Source: Lentisphaerota bacterium (GTDB taxonomy: Bacteria > Verrucomicrobiota > Lentisphaeria > Victivallales > Victivallaceae). Taken from it: DNA of 64,000 nucleotides. Every line of letters starts with the position of its first letter. Position 1 is the first letter of the stretch. A program made the translations under genes and the position numbers. Where the stretch lies: contig SUWF01000015.1 of assembly GCA_015061575.1 (NCBI GenBank), positions 1 through 64,000 on the forward strand, written 5' to 3'. Under the pieces are notes generated by a model that saw only the letters and a program-made list of their open reading frames with translations, made no database searches and had not been told where the DNA came from. Positions 9,202 to 18,126 of the stretch are shown in pieces.

Positions 9202-10197
9202 ATGGAAAAAATAAAAGTATTGGTCGTTGGCTACGGCAATGTGGGCCGTGGTGTGTTGCTTTCGCTGGCTAATCAGCCGGATATGGAAGTAGTTGGTATT
9301 GCCAGCCGTTCGGTGGAACGGGTGCGGGCAAGTGTTAAAGATATTCCGGTGGTTCCGGTCGATCAGGCGGAAGAGTTTTTGAAACTCGGAGCCGATGTGG
9401 CCATCCTCTGCGGCGGCAGCAAAAACGATCTGCCCCAGCAGGGGCCGGAACTGGTCAAGTATATCAATACGGTTGACAGTTTTGATAATCACAGCTGCAT
9501 ACCGCAATACTATGCGGCCATGGATGCGGCGGCCAAGGCGGCCAAGCATGTGGCTGTGATTTCAACGGGCTGGGATCCGGGGATCTTTTCGCTGGAACGG
9601 ACGCTGGCTAATGCGTTTCTGCCCGGAGCAAGATCTTATGGATTCTACGGGCTTTCGGAAGCTGGCGGCTTGAGCATGGGCCACAGCGATGCGCTGCGCA
9701 CCATCAAAGGTGTGGCCGATGCCCGGCAGTTTACTCACGCAGTAAGTTCGGCTATCGATCAGGTGCGCAATGGCGAAAACCCTGCTTTTGAAGCCGGCGA
9801 TATGCACACCCGGGAGTGCTTTGTGGTTTTGGAAGAAGGTGCCAATGCCGCCGCTATCGAGGCTGAAATCAAGGCGATGCCCGGCTACTTTGCCCCGTAC
9901 AAAACCACGGTGAACTTTGTTACGCAAGAAGAACTTGACAGCAAGTACAAAGGCTTTCCGCATGATGGCTGCGTAGTGGCTGCTTCGGTTACCGGCAAAG
10001 GCAATCAAGCTACGGTCGAATACCGCTGCAAGTGGGCCTCCAACCCGGAAGCTACTGCCAATGTACTGGTTGCCCATGCCCGGGCGGCGGTGCGCATGAA
10101 TAAAGCCGGCGATTGCGGAGCCAAAACGATTCTGGATATACCGGCCAGGCTGCTTTCGCCGCTTAGTTATGAAGAATTGTTGAAAAAATTCATGTAA
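9202..10197 (+). CDS. ddh: meso-Diaminopimelate dehydrogenase
   Basis: A 331-residue NADPH-dependent enzyme (EC 1.4.1.16) converting L-2-amino-6-oxopimelate (tetrahydrodipicolinate) directly to meso-diaminopimelate for lysine and peptidoglycan. The Rossmann motif GYGNVGRG is near residues 10-17. Family motifs include CGGSKNDLPQQGP, NTVDSFDNH, STGWDPG and GLSMGHSDALR. It implies the one-step DAP route and a meso-DAP wall, in line with the D,D- and L,D-carboxypeptidases in the window. CAGGTG serves as the ribosome binding site. A 163-base gap separates it from rplM. Confidence 0.92.
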   Translation: MEKIKVLVVGYGNVGRGVLLSLANQPDMEVVGIASRSVERVRASVKDIPVVPVDQAEEFLKLGADVAILCGGSKNDLPQQGPELVKYINTVDSFDNHSCIPQYYAAMDAAAKAAKHVAVISTGWDPGIFSLERTLANAFLPGARSYGFYGLSEAGGLSMGHSDALRTIKGVADARQFTHAVSSAIDQVRNGENPAFEAGDMHTRECFVVLEEGANAAAIEAEIKAMPGYFAPYKTTVNFVTQEELDSKYKGFPHDGCVVAASVTGKGNQATVEYRCKWASNPEATANVLVAHARAAVRMNKAGDCGAKTILDIPARLLSPLSYEELLKKFM

Positions 10198-10360
10198 AAT
10201 ACGTTTTGAGATTTGTAAAATCTTCAAAGTGTGATAAATTAACAAGACTTGGATTTTATTGGAGCTGATTTCCGGCAAACCCGATCGCCTGAAAGATGGG
10301 ACAATAAGTGACAGGTAACGAGCAATTAACAGTTATTCATTAACCAAAAGAAGAACAAGA

Positions 10361-10792
10361 ATGAAAACTTATCTGGCAAAAGTCGGAGAAGTCCAGCGTG
10401 AACACGTTTTGTTCGACGCTTCTGAAGCCCCGGTCGGCCGCTTGGCAGTCATGATCGCCAATGCGCTCCGCGGTAAGGACAAACCGACCTACACTCCGCA
10501 CATTGATACCGGTGCTTTTGTCATCGTGATCAATGCCGAAAAGGCTGTCTTCACCGGCAGCAAGAACGAAAACAAAAAGTATGTCGACTACACTGGCTAC
10601 CGCAGTGGCCGCAAGGAATACACTGCCAAGGAAATCCGCGAAAAGGATCCGGCCCGCCTGATCAAGTCGGCTGTCTGGGGCATGTTGCCGCATGGCCGTC
10701 TGGGCCGTCAGCAGTTTGCCAAGCTCAAGGTTTATGCCGGCAGCGAACATCCGCATGCCGCTCAGAACCCGCGTAAGATCGAAGTCAAGTAA
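10361..10792 (+). CDS. rplM: Large ribosomal subunit protein L13
   Basis: A 143-residue uL13. Recognisable blocks are DASEAPVGRLA, KPTYTPHIDTG, the YRSG turn, and AVWGMLPHGRLGRQ followed by LKVYAGSEHPH. It binds 23S rRNA early in assembly. It pairs with rpsI 17 bases downstream, the usual L13-S9 operon. The upstream gap of 163 bases has no obvious strong Shine-Dalgarno (only AAGAAG), and may hold the promoter and an autoregulatory leader that I cannot define. Confidence 0.97.
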   Translation: MKTYLAKVGEVQREHVLFDASEAPVGRLAVMIANALRGKDKPTYTPHIDTGAFVIVINAEKAVFTGSKNENKKYVDYTGYRSGRKEYTAKEIREKDPARLIKSAVWGMLPHGRLGRQQFAKLKVYAGSEHPHAAQNPRKIEVK

Positions 10793-10809
10793 GGTAAGGA
10801 GAAATAATC

Positions 10810-11205
10810 ATGGCTAACAGCAACGAAATTCTCGCTACCGGACGTCGGAAATGCGCAGTGGCCCGGGTTCGCATGGTTCCCGGTACCGGCAAAGTCACGG
10901 TCAATGGCAAAAATTGGGAAGAATATTTCACCACCGAAGCTTTGCGTGGTTTTATTTCTCAGCCCTTCGTGGTCAGTTCCACGGTCGATAAGTTCGACTT
11001 GAACGTCCGTCTGGATGGCGGCGGCATGTCCGGTCAGGCCGGTGCTTTGCGTCATGGCATCGCCCGCGCTCTGGTCGCTTACGACGAAGCTTATCGCGCT
11101 GTGCTCAAGACCAACGGTATGATGACCCGTGATTCCCGCGTCAAGGAACGTAAGAAATCCGGTCAGCCGGGCGCCCGCAAGCGCTTCCAGTTCTCCAAAC
11201 GCTAA
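10810..11205 (+). CDS. rpsI: Small ribosomal subunit protein S9
   Basis: A 131-residue uS9. It has ATGRRKCAVARVRM at the N-terminus, the GGGMSGQAGALRHGIARAL block, and the conserved C-terminal tail GARKRFQFSKR, whose final Lys-Arg reaches the P-site tRNA. AAGGAG precedes the start. It follows rplM in the same operon and is closed by the terminator at 11239-11270. Confidence 0.97.
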   Translation: MANSNEILATGRRKCAVARVRMVPGTGKVTVNGKNWEEYFTTEALRGFISQPFVVSSTVDKFDLNVRLDGGGMSGQAGALRHGIARALVAYDEAYRAVLKTNGMMTRDSRVKERKKSGQPGARKRFQFSKR

Positions 11206-11238
11206 GCGTTTTCTGCAAATCTGGAAAATTCTTTCAAT

Positions 11239-11270
11239 GGGGTCCGACTCAAATCGGGCCTCATTTTTTT
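11239..11270 (+). terminator. Intrinsic terminator of the rplM-rpsI operon
   Basis: GGGGTCCGA pairs with TCGGGCCTC (two G-U pairs) around CTCAAA, followed by ATTTTTTT. Confidence 0.8.
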
Positions 11271-11318
11271 GTTTTATCAGGCAATATTTTTTGCGTTTAA
11301 TAGAAAGTTGTGTTGTAA

Positions 11319-12350
11319 ATGGCTGATAAAGTTAAAGTTGCAGTTGTTGGTGCGTCGGGTTATTCCGGCGAGGAATTGGTTCGTCTGCTGCTCAAGCACC
11401 CCAATGTGGAATTGACGGCGATCACGTCGCGGGCCAATGCGGGCAAGAGTATTGGCGAGGTGTATCCGCGTTTTGCCAAAAGTACGCTCAAGTTCTGCAA
11501 TCCCGATGTTGCGGAGCTGGCCAAACTGGCGCAGGTGGCATTTTTGGCGCTGCCGCACGGTTTGGCTACGGAATATGCTATTCCGCTGCTGCAGGCTGGA
11601 TTGATTGTGATCGATATTTCGGCGGACTTCCGTCTGCGCAGCACTGCCAAGTACGAAGAATACTACGGTGCGCCGCATCCGTCTCCGGAACTGCTCAAAC
11701 AGGCGGTCTACGGCCAGCCGGAACGTTATCGTGAACAGCTCAAAACTGCCAATCTGATCGCTTGTGCCGGATGCTATCCGACCAGCAGCATCCTGCCGTC
11801 GGCACCGTTGCTGGAACGCAAACTGGTCAGCACCGAAGGCATCATTATTTGCAGTGCTTCCGGCGTCAGCGGGGCAGGGCGCAAAGTTGCCGAAGCTTAC
11901 ATCTTCCCGGAATGCAACGAAAGTTTCAAAGCTTATGGTACTGTCGGTCACCGGCACACGCCGGAAATCGAACAGGAGTTTGCAGTGGCAGCCGGAGTTG
12001 ATGAACTTCAGCTCAACTTCATACCGCATCTGGCTCCCTTCAATCGGGGAATCAACTCCACGATCATCTATAACCTGATGCCTGGAGTTACGCTGGAAGA
12101 TGTGCAGAAAGCTTACGATGAAGCCTATGGCAATGAACAGTTTGTAATGGTGCTGCCGCCGAAGAAATGCGCAGATGTCAAGTATGTATCCATGAGCAAC
12201 TGCTGTCAGATCGGCTACAATATCGATCAAAGAACCAACAAATTGATCGTGACTTCCTGCATTGACAACTTGACCAAAGGTGCATCCGGTCAGGCTATCC
12301 AGTGCATGAATATCCGTTTGGGCCTGGCGGAAAACGCCGGCTTGCTCTAA
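11319..12350 (+). CDS. argC: N-acetyl-gamma-glutamyl-phosphate reductase
   Basis: A 343-residue NADPH-dependent enzyme of arginine synthesis that reduces N-acetylglutamyl phosphate to the semialdehyde (EC 1.2.1.38). The Rossmann motif GASGYSGEEL is near the N-terminus. The catalytic cysteine lies in CAGCYPTSSIL, with later family motifs SGVSGAGRK and NECNESFKAYGTVGHRHTPE-like residues. Length is typical of the long ArgC form. No good Shine-Dalgarno is visible; the ATG at 11319 gives the conserved KVKVAVVGASG start. The gene is monocistronic between two terminators. Confidence 0.95.
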   Translation: MADKVKVAVVGASGYSGEELVRLLLKHPNVELTAITSRANAGKSIGEVYPRFAKSTLKFCNPDVAELAKLAQVAFLALPHGLATEYAIPLLQAGLIVIDISADFRLRSTAKYEEYYGAPHPSPELLKQAVYGQPERYREQLKTANLIACAGCYPTSSILPSAPLLERKLVSTEGIIICSASGVSGAGRKVAEAYIFPECNESFKAYGTVGHRHTPEIEQEFAVAAGVDELQLNFIPHLAPFNRGINSTIIYNLMPGVTLEDVQKAYDEAYGNEQFVMVLPPKKCADVKYVSMSNCCQIGYNIDQRTNKLIVTSCIDNLTKGASGQAIQCMNIRLGLAENAGLL

Positions 12351-12357
12351 AGTGTTC

Positions 12358-12403
12358 ATCCGGGTAACGGCAATAAAAATCCAGCCGTTGCCCGGATTTT
12401 TTT
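12358..12403 (+). terminator. Intrinsic terminator of argC
   Basis: A 14-bp stem (12358-12371 with 12384-12397, one G-U pair) is followed by seven T. The T-run ends only seven bases before the recN start codon. Confidence 0.85.
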
Positions 12404-12410
12404 ATGAATT

Positions 12411-14075
12411 ATGCTCAACTATCTGAAAATCAAAAATCTGGCGTTGATCGCCAATGCCGAAGTGGAGTTTGCTCCCGGTTTTAATGTAGTTACCGGCGAA
12501 AGCGGTTCCGGTAAGACGGTATTGCTCAATACCATTGGTTTGCTGACCGGCAAACGGGCCGACAAAAATCTGCTGCGTTCAGGCTGTTCACGCTGCGAAC
12601 TGGCGGCCGAGATCACGCTGGATGCTTTGCGCAATCCACAGATCGTTGAGGAGTTGGAAAATGCCGGGATCGAGTTTGAAAATTCTCAGCAAATCATTTT
12701 GCATCTGCGCCGGACGTTTACCGCCAGCGGCAATCGGAATTTTTTGAACGATACACCTGTGACTAACGCCACGCTCCGGAAGATTGGTGATTTGCTGGTC
12801 GATGTGCATGGAGCCAATGAGCATCATACGCTGCTCAATCGTACCCGGCAGCTGGAATTGCTGGATCGGTTTGGCGGCGTAAAAGTCAAACGCGATGAAT
12901 ATCAGCAAAAATATGCAGCGCTCAAAGCTCTGAAAAATGAGTGTGCAGAACTGCTTGCTCAGCTGCCCAGTGCGGAGGAAGCAGAAATATTGCGGAGCAC
13001 AGTAGAAGAAATTTCTGCAGTTGATCCGCAAGCTAATGAAGATGAAGAACTTGCTGTACGGCACAAATTGGCGGCCAATGCTCATGAAATATTGCAGATA
13101 TTGCGCAATGCCGTACAAGCGTTGAGCGAAAATGACAATTCGCTGTTGGATGCGTTGTCGTTGATCTATCGTGATTTGGAACAGCTGCAGCGCTTGGGCA
13201 GCGATGATTGCGGAAAATTTCTTACCGATTTGGAATTGATCCGTGAAAGCGTAAGTTCTCTGGCATCCGGACTGGAAAATTACGGCAGCAGTATTGAATT
13301 GGACGAAGGAGCCTTTGCAGAATTGGAACAGCGGCTCAGCGCATTGTATACGCTTAAACGCCATTATGGCCCGTCGCTGGAAAATGTCCTTGAGCGCTGG
13401 CACAATGCTGAAAAACGTTTGCAGTTGTTCAATGACTTTGCCAAATTGCAGCAGGAGTGCGAGGCGCGTATAATTCAAGCTGAACAGGATCTGCTGACTT
13501 GCGGCAAAGTTTTATCTGAACAGCGCAAACTTGCTGCCGGTAAACTCAGTGAGCTGGTGAGCGAAAAACTTAAAATTTTAGGTTTTGGCTACAATGTATT
13601 CAGAATCGATTTTACCGAACATGCCCCGGAAAATTCCGGTTTGGACAGTGTGGATATGATGTTTTCGGCCAATCCCGGCTTGACGCCATCGCCGCTGCGT
13701 TTGATTGCCAGCTCCGGCGAAATCGCCCGGGTGATGCTGGCGCTGAAAGCGGTGCTGGCGGATGCCGATGCGGTGCCGGTGCTGATTTTTGATGAAATCG
13801 ATGTGAACATTGGCGGCGAAACCGGCTTGCGGGTCGGCGAGGAATTGGCGGCATTGTCGCAGCATCGCCAATTGTTGTGTATATCTCACTTGCCGCAAGT
13901 TGCTGCCCTGGGGGAACACCATTATGCAGTATCCAAGCATATTGAAAATGACGAAGTTTTCGGGGCTATTACTCTGCTGGATAACGCCGGACGCATCAGC
14001 GAAATCGGAAGAATGCTCGGCGGAACTGCTGCGGCTCTGCAGCACGCTAAAGCTTTGCTGAAAAATAAAAAATAG
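12411..14075 (+). CDS. recN: DNA repair ATPase RecN
   Basis: A 554-residue SMC-like protein acting in double-strand-break repair. Walker A is GESGSGKT at residues 29-36. The middle is a long coiled coil. The signature region LIASSGEIARVMLALK and Walker B VPVLIFDEIDVNIGGETG precede the CISHLPQVAA segment typical of RecN. The ATG lies directly behind the argC terminator and has no Shine-Dalgarno, so its own transcript may be short-leadered or leaderless, or translation may be weak. A conserved MLNYLKIKNLALI start supports this codon. Confidence 0.95.
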   Translation: MLNYLKIKNLALIANAEVEFAPGFNVVTGESGSGKTVLLNTIGLLTGKRADKNLLRSGCSRCELAAEITLDALRNPQIVEELENAGIEFENSQQIILHLRRTFTASGNRNFLNDTPVTNATLRKIGDLLVDVHGANEHHTLLNRTRQLELLDRFGGVKVKRDEYQQKYAALKALKNECAELLAQLPSAEEAEILRSTVEEISAVDPQANEDEELAVRHKLAANAHEILQILRNAVQALSENDNSLLDALSLIYRDLEQLQRLGSDDCGKFLTDLELIRESVSSLASGLENYGSSIELDEGAFAELEQRLSALYTLKRHYGPSLENVLERWHNAEKRLQLFNDFAKLQQECEARIIQAEQDLLTCGKVLSEQRKLAAGKLSELVSEKLKILGFGYNVFRIDFTEHAPENSGLDSVDMMFSANPGLTPSPLRLIASSGEIARVMLALKAVLADADAVPVLIFDEIDVNIGGETGLRVGEELAALSQHRQLLCISHLPQVAALGEHHYAVSKHIENDEVFGAITLLDNAGRISEIGRMLGGTAAALQHAKALLKNKK

Positions 14076-14278
14076 GCAACGAGGTTTGTTCCGAAGCTGA
14101 CCGATAATTCTGACTCTCCTCAAAAAAAATTGATCTTCCTGGAGGGTAAAACAGCATCAAATATCATAGCCCTGCTGACCGGTATCGTCAGCTGAACAAG
14201 CTGCTGAGGTGTCGGGGGGGGGATTGCCGCATACTGTATATTAATATTATGCGGCGAGTGTCAGATAATATTTACGGA
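14076..14278. other. Convergent intergenic region with a nine-G tract and an inverted repeat
   Basis: This 203-base gap lies between recN (+) and a glycosyltransferase (-). It contains a run of nine G at 14214-14222 and the inverted repeat GCCGCATA/TATGCGGC at about 14226-14255. No T-run follows the repeat on either strand, so it is not a clear terminator. No gene is supported. Confidence 0.4.
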
Positions 14279-15658
14279 CTACAGAGTGGTTCTTCCCTGA
14301 TATTGCCGGATCTTCCGGCGGTCAAGTTTGCGGGTCAGCCAGCGCGAATCATTGAGCGTCAGAAAACTGTAAATATAGATGAACGCCAGCAGCATCGGAC
14401 AAAATGCTCCGTACAGCAGCGCCCAGATCGCCTTCCGGAATGTGGTGTATTTGGAGTAGATCATCGCCGGAATCGAGGCCCACGCCAGAGAAAATATAGC
14501 GTTGGCTCCCAGAAAGATCGCCGGATCTTTAGCCCCCAGCACCAGCATATAAACAAAGGCCGGTACGAATAAAAACGGCAAAGTCAAATTCTGCATAAAT
14601 GCCACCCAGTATGCCAACAGTACCCAGCTGCGAACCTGATTGCTGCGCAGCGAGCGGAACGCAAAACCGGTCATGACCAGATTTTCCCGGATATCGCCCC
14701 GGGTCCAGCGCAGCAGCATCTTGCACGCCCCGCTGACAGTAGAAGGCACACAGGTCGTGGCCCGGGCGTTGCGTTGATGCACAATGCGGTAATTGCTGCG
14801 CAATATCAGCGTTGCCAGCGCCCGGTCTTCGCCGATTATCGCCGGTTTGCCCATGAATTTTTGATTCAGCCATTCATCCAGTACCGGCAGCAATGCGCTT
14901 TTCCGGTAGGCACTCAAGGCTCCCGGCGTGCAGAGTACCAGCCCGGTAACACTTTGAGCCGCCCGCAGAAATTCACAACCGAATACCAGCAGTACATCCA
15001 AAAGCGACGTAATAAAACTTTTTTCCGGATCATTTACTCTTATGGATCCGGCCACTGCTCCAACAGCCGGATCGGCCAGCGGCGTGACCAGTGCCCGGAT
15101 CGTATCTGCGTCCACCAGCGAATCGCTGTCCACAGTAACGACCACTTCGCCGCGGGCCTGTCGTGTCCCCAAATAAAGGGCGTGTTTTTTGCCGCAGTTT
15201 TGAGATAAATTTATTGCTGTGACCTGCTGCGGGGCGAGGGCGGCACCCTGCTGGATATACTCCCAGGTGTCGTCTTCGGAACCGTCGTTGATGGCGATTA
15301 TTTCCAGCTTGTTGGCCGGATAATTGCTTTGAAGCAGACTTTGAATGGTGTTCTTAACGTGCGCACCTTCGTTGTAAGCCGGAACGATCACAGTACATGC
15401 CGGTAATTTCTGATCATCCTCTTCCTGTGGGATCGGATGGTAAAAACAGGAGATAATGCCAGTGGCCAACAAATATAGATAGGTGAAACCCATGACCGCA
15501 GCCGCCAGCAGCGACAGCTCCGGATGGTTGCTGTTGCGGTAAAACACCAGCAGTTCAGGATCCTTTACTGCCAGCAGAATAATGCCCGCCATGTAAAGGA
15601 ACAGCAGTATCCATAATAAAAAATCCCTGCGCACAGGGTGATTGAAAAAACGTATCAT
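14279..15658 (-). CDS. Membrane GT2 family glycosyltransferase (PgaC/hyaluronan-synthase-like)
   Basis: A 459-residue inner-membrane processive-type glycosyltransferase. Two N-terminal helices (about 11-32 and 48-70) precede a GT2 domain with TVIVPAYNEG (about 88), NDGSEDDTW, VTVDSDS as the DxD region, GEDRALA as catalytic base region, and LLRWTRGD in the place of QxxRW. Three or four further helices form the C-terminus. Such enzymes polymerise beta-linked sugars (for example GlcNAc) from UDP-sugars and export the chain. It has its own promoter at 15697-15725 and lies downstream of the polysaccharide gene cluster on the same strand. Substrate unknown. Confidence 0.85.
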   Translation of the reverse strand: MIRFFNHPVRRDFLLWILLFLYMAGIILLAVKDPELLVFYRNSNHPELSLLAAAVMGFTYLYLLATGIISCFYHPIPQEEDDQKLPACTVIVPAYNEGAHVKNTIQSLLQSNYPANKLEIIAINDGSEDDTWEYIQQGAALAPQQVTAINLSQNCGKKHALYLGTRQARGEVVVTVDSDSLVDADTIRALVTPLADPAVGAVAGSIRVNDPEKSFITSLLDVLLVFGCEFLRAAQSVTGLVLCTPGALSAYRKSALLPVLDEWLNQKFMGKPAIIGEDRALATLILRSNYRIVHQRNARATTCVPSTVSGACKMLLRWTRGDIRENLVMTGFAFRSLRSNQVRSWVLLAYWVAFMQNLTLPFLFVPAFVYMLVLGAKDPAIFLGANAIFSLAWASIPAMIYSKYTTFRKAIWALLYGAFCPMLLAFIYIYSFLTLNDSRWLTRKLDRRKIRQYQGRTTL

Positions 15659-15696
15659 AATTTATATGCTGTGTATTGAAAAATAAATAATTCTAT

Positions 15697-15725
15697 AATA
15701 TACAGCTAAAAGCGGTTGTTTGCAA
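15697..15725 (-). promoter_or_regulatory. Promoter of the GT2 gene
   Basis: On the minus strand TTGCAA (15720-15725) and TATATT (15697-15702) are spaced by 17 bases, about 40 bases upstream of the ATG at 15658. The same box pair recurs upstream of the TM1266-like gene at 61584-61612. Confidence 0.55.
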
Positions 15726-15743
15726 GCGGCATATATCGTATTC

Positions 15744-16829
15744 TTATAAAACTTGCTGCAAAAAGTTGCTGATTTTATCCCGGAACACCGTCCGGTCAAA
15801 CGCGGCAGCGTGCCGGCGGATGATTCCGGCGTAAAAAGTACGGCTTTCCAGCTCTTCGATGGCGGCGCATAACGAGGAAGCTTGCATAGCTGGAAAATAG
15901 ATCCCTGTCACGTTATTCTGTACCGTTTCCAGCGCTCCGCCGCCTTGCAGCGCAATGACCGGAGTTCCGGTACTTTGCGCTTCCAGCGGCACGATGCCGA
16001 AATCTTCGATATTGGGAAAGATCAAAGCCCGGGCTCCGGCGTATAAACTGCGCAGTCTTTCGCGGGAGCAGCGTCCGGTAAAGGTTATATTATCACAGCT
16101 GTAACGTTTGCGCAGTTTTTGTTCCAGATTACCTCCGCCGGCGACGATAAGTTTGCGGTTCATGTGTTTGCAGGCCTCCAGCGCCAGTTCCGGGTGTTTG
16201 TAGGCAGTTAATTCTCCGGCAAAAAGATAATAGTCGCCGGTTCCGGTATTGGATGCTTGAGCAAAATACGCAGTATCCACCGGCGGATGGATCACCACCG
16301 CTTCCCGCTGCCAGACCCGTTGGATGCGTTGGGCCACAAAGCGGCTGTTGGCAATAAAATGATCAACTTTATCGGCGCTGGCCCGATCAAGTTTGCGCAA
16401 AGCCGGCGTAAAAAGTTTCATGGCTGCCTTGCCCGGCAGCGGGGCATGTTGGTAATACTCATCATACATATCGTACAAATAGCGCATAGGCGTGTGGCAG
16501 TAACATATATGCGCAGCGCCGGATCGTTTGTTGACTGCTTTGGCCGGGCCGGATTCACTGCTGATGATCAGATCGTAGTTGGACAGATCAAATTTTTGCA
16601 GCGCTTTGAACATCAATGGCAGATACTTCTGGCAGTGGCGACGCCCGCCGGGGAGTTGGGCAATGAAACTCTCCCGGATCTGGTGTGTTGAAAATTCCGG
16701 ATCGATATTATCTGCCAAACAAGCGTGCGTAAAAATATCTGCCTGCGGAAAAAGCTTGCACAATTCCAACAGAACACTTTCGCCGCCGCGCATATTGGTC
16801 AGCCAATAATGGATCAGGGCCGTTTGCAT
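15744..16829 (-). CDS. GT4 family glycosyltransferase
   Basis: A 361-residue GT-B fold enzyme. The N-terminus HYWLTNMRGGESVL and the block ICYCHTPMRYLYDMYDEYY are typical of mannosyltransferase-like GT4 enzymes of polysaccharide synthesis. The C-terminal donor domain has LFAGELTAYKHPELALEA, GRCSRERLRSLYAGARALIFP, and the EX7E region EDFGIVPLEAQSTGTPVIA. It starts two bases after the stop of the sugar transferase gene, so the two are translated from one mRNA. It probably adds a sugar to the lipid-linked precursor begun by that enzyme. Confidence 0.88.
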   Translation of the reverse strand: MQTALIHYWLTNMRGGESVLLELCKLFPQADIFTHACLADNIDPEFSTHQIRESFIAQLPGGRRHCQKYLPLMFKALQKFDLSNYDLIISSESGPAKAVNKRSGAAHICYCHTPMRYLYDMYDEYYQHAPLPGKAAMKLFTPALRKLDRASADKVDHFIANSRFVAQRIQRVWQREAVVIHPPVDTAYFAQASNTGTGDYYLFAGELTAYKHPELALEACKHMNRKLIVAGGGNLEQKLRKRYSCDNITFTGRCSRERLRSLYAGARALIFPNIEDFGIVPLEAQSTGTPVIALQGGGALETVQNNVTGIYFPAMQASSLCAAIEELESRTFYAGIIRRHAAAFDRTVFRDKISNFLQQVL

Positions 16830-16831
16830 AT

Positions 16832-17431
16832 TTAATACGCTCCCCGGCCGCCCAGTACAGCGGCAAAAGTTTTGTAAATGATCCAGAGATCAAGTTTGAG
16901 CGAACGGTTTTTGACATAATATAGATTGATAGCGATCCGGCGGTGATAGCTCAGCAAATTGCGGCCGGATACCTGCCATAAGCCGGTTATGCCCGGCTTG
17001 ACCGAATGCAGCTGAGTGGAATATTTGCCATAACGTTTATTTTCTTCTTCCACGATCGGACGGGGGCCGATCAGGGCCATTTCGCCGGTGACAACGTTCC
17101 ACAGTTGCGGCAATTCATCCATACTGAAGCGTCGCATGATGCGCCCGATTTTCAGCAATCTGGGGTCATTTTCCAGCTTGTGACTGCTTTTCCACTCCTG
17201 CATGGCTTCGGGGTTATTGTCCAGATATTGCTTGAACCGCCGCGGCCGCCAGCGGCGCATGGTCGTAAACTTCCAGATCGTAAATTCTTTTTTATGCCAT
17301 CCCAGCCGGATGCCGCCAAAAATCGCATTGTTTCGGAGGGTAATAAAAAGCACAAGATAAATTCCCGTCATCAGCGGCAGCAGCATTACCAGCAATATAG
17401 CGGCCAAAACTCTTTGTACTGTGTAATTCAT
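16832..17431 (-). CDS. Polyprenyl-phosphate sugar-1-phosphate transferase (WcaJ/RfbP type)
   Basis: A 199-residue monotopic phosphoglycosyl transferase (PF02397). One re-entrant hydrophobic helix (about 8-30) is followed by the catalytic core with FSMDELPQLWNV, containing the Asp-Glu dyad, then GEMALIGPRP and GITGLWQVSGRN. It transfers a sugar phosphate from a nucleotide sugar to undecaprenyl phosphate, the first step of exopolysaccharide or O-antigen units. The start ATG overlaps the stop of the upstream gene (ATGA, 17428-17431). The protein is the short form without the N-terminal multi-TM domain. Confidence 0.93.
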   Translation of the reverse strand: MNYTVQRVLAAILLVMLLPLMTGIYLVLFITLRNNAIFGGIRLGWHKKEFTIWKFTTMRRWRPRRFKQYLDNNPEAMQEWKSSHKLENDPRLLKIGRIMRRFSMDELPQLWNVVTGEMALIGPRPIVEEENKRYGKYSTQLHSVKPGITGLWQVSGRNLLSYHRRIAINLYYVKNRSLKLDLWIIYKTFAAVLGGRGAY

Positions 17432-18126
17432 TGGTTGTTCTCCGAAGTTTTCACCTGCAGCAGCTGATAGTATTTGCCGTGATATAATTCGGTAAATTTC
17501 CGGGGATCGAAGTTGGGATCATCCCAGGCAGTCCTGACCAGATAAGAAAATTTTTCGTGCGGAAAATATGGATTGTGGATTTCGCAGCTGCTCAAGTAGG
17601 CAAGACTGGGCGGCGCATCTTTAAGCACCGCTTTGCCGGGTATACGCGGTTCGTAAAACCACAAAGCTTTTGCCGGCTGTCGTGGTACACCTGCCAACTG
17701 TTTATTTAATATGGCAGCCATCTGGCGGATTTCCTTATTCCGCTGGATGCGCTTGCTGGAAATGTAATCTTTCAATGTCGGGTTGAGCGCATCCAGCAAA
17801 AGAAAAATTCCGATCAATATGATCAATACCGTCCCTATGATTTTGTTGTTGGCAAAACGTTTTTCCAACCATTGCCACAATACCGCCGCAAAGCCGAACA
17901 ATATGGGGGTGTAGGGCAAAAGATAGCGGCGGGAGATGTCCAGCGTTTGATCAGCTGTATATACTTGAACGATCATCAGCAAGTAACTTGCCGCATAGAT
18001 AGCCAGCAGCACTGAATACTCCTTTTTCCAGGCTTTATTTTTTATCAACAGTCCGATCCCGGCTAAGGCCGGAATGGCAAAGTAAGGATAAAACGCTTTA
18101 AAATAGTCCAGTAAAACTTCACTCAT
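17428..18126 (-). CDS. C-terminal half of a split GT-C membrane glycosyltransferase (probable)
   Basis: A 232-residue protein with about four transmembrane helices and a soluble C-terminal domain (about 130-232). The RRYLLPYTPILFG segment resembles the conserved Arg-Tyr-Leu-Pro stretch in the second half of GT-C/PMT-like transferases. It overlaps the preceding gene by four bases (ATGA) and together the two match the length and topology of one GT-C protein of about 500 residues. Whether this is a natural two-subunit arrangement or an old frameshift is not decidable here. It precedes the sugar transferase gene with another ATGA overlap. Confidence 0.6.
   Translation of the reverse strand: MSEVLLDYFKAFYPYFAIPALAGIGLLIKNKAWKKEYSVLLAIYAASYLLMIVQVYTADQTLDISRRYLLPYTPILFGFAAVLWQWLEKRFANNKIIGTVLIILIGIFLLLDALNPTLKDYISSKRIQRNKEIRQMAAILNKQLAGVPRQPAKALWFYEPRIPGKAVLKDAPPSLAYLSSCEIHNPYFPHEKFSYLVRTAWDDPNFDPRKFTELYHGKYYQLLQVKTSENNQ

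Noticed and set aside
14214-14222. Run of nine G as a possible phase-variation tract
   Set aside because: It lies between convergent genes and not in a promoter or coding region, so slippage there has no evident target.
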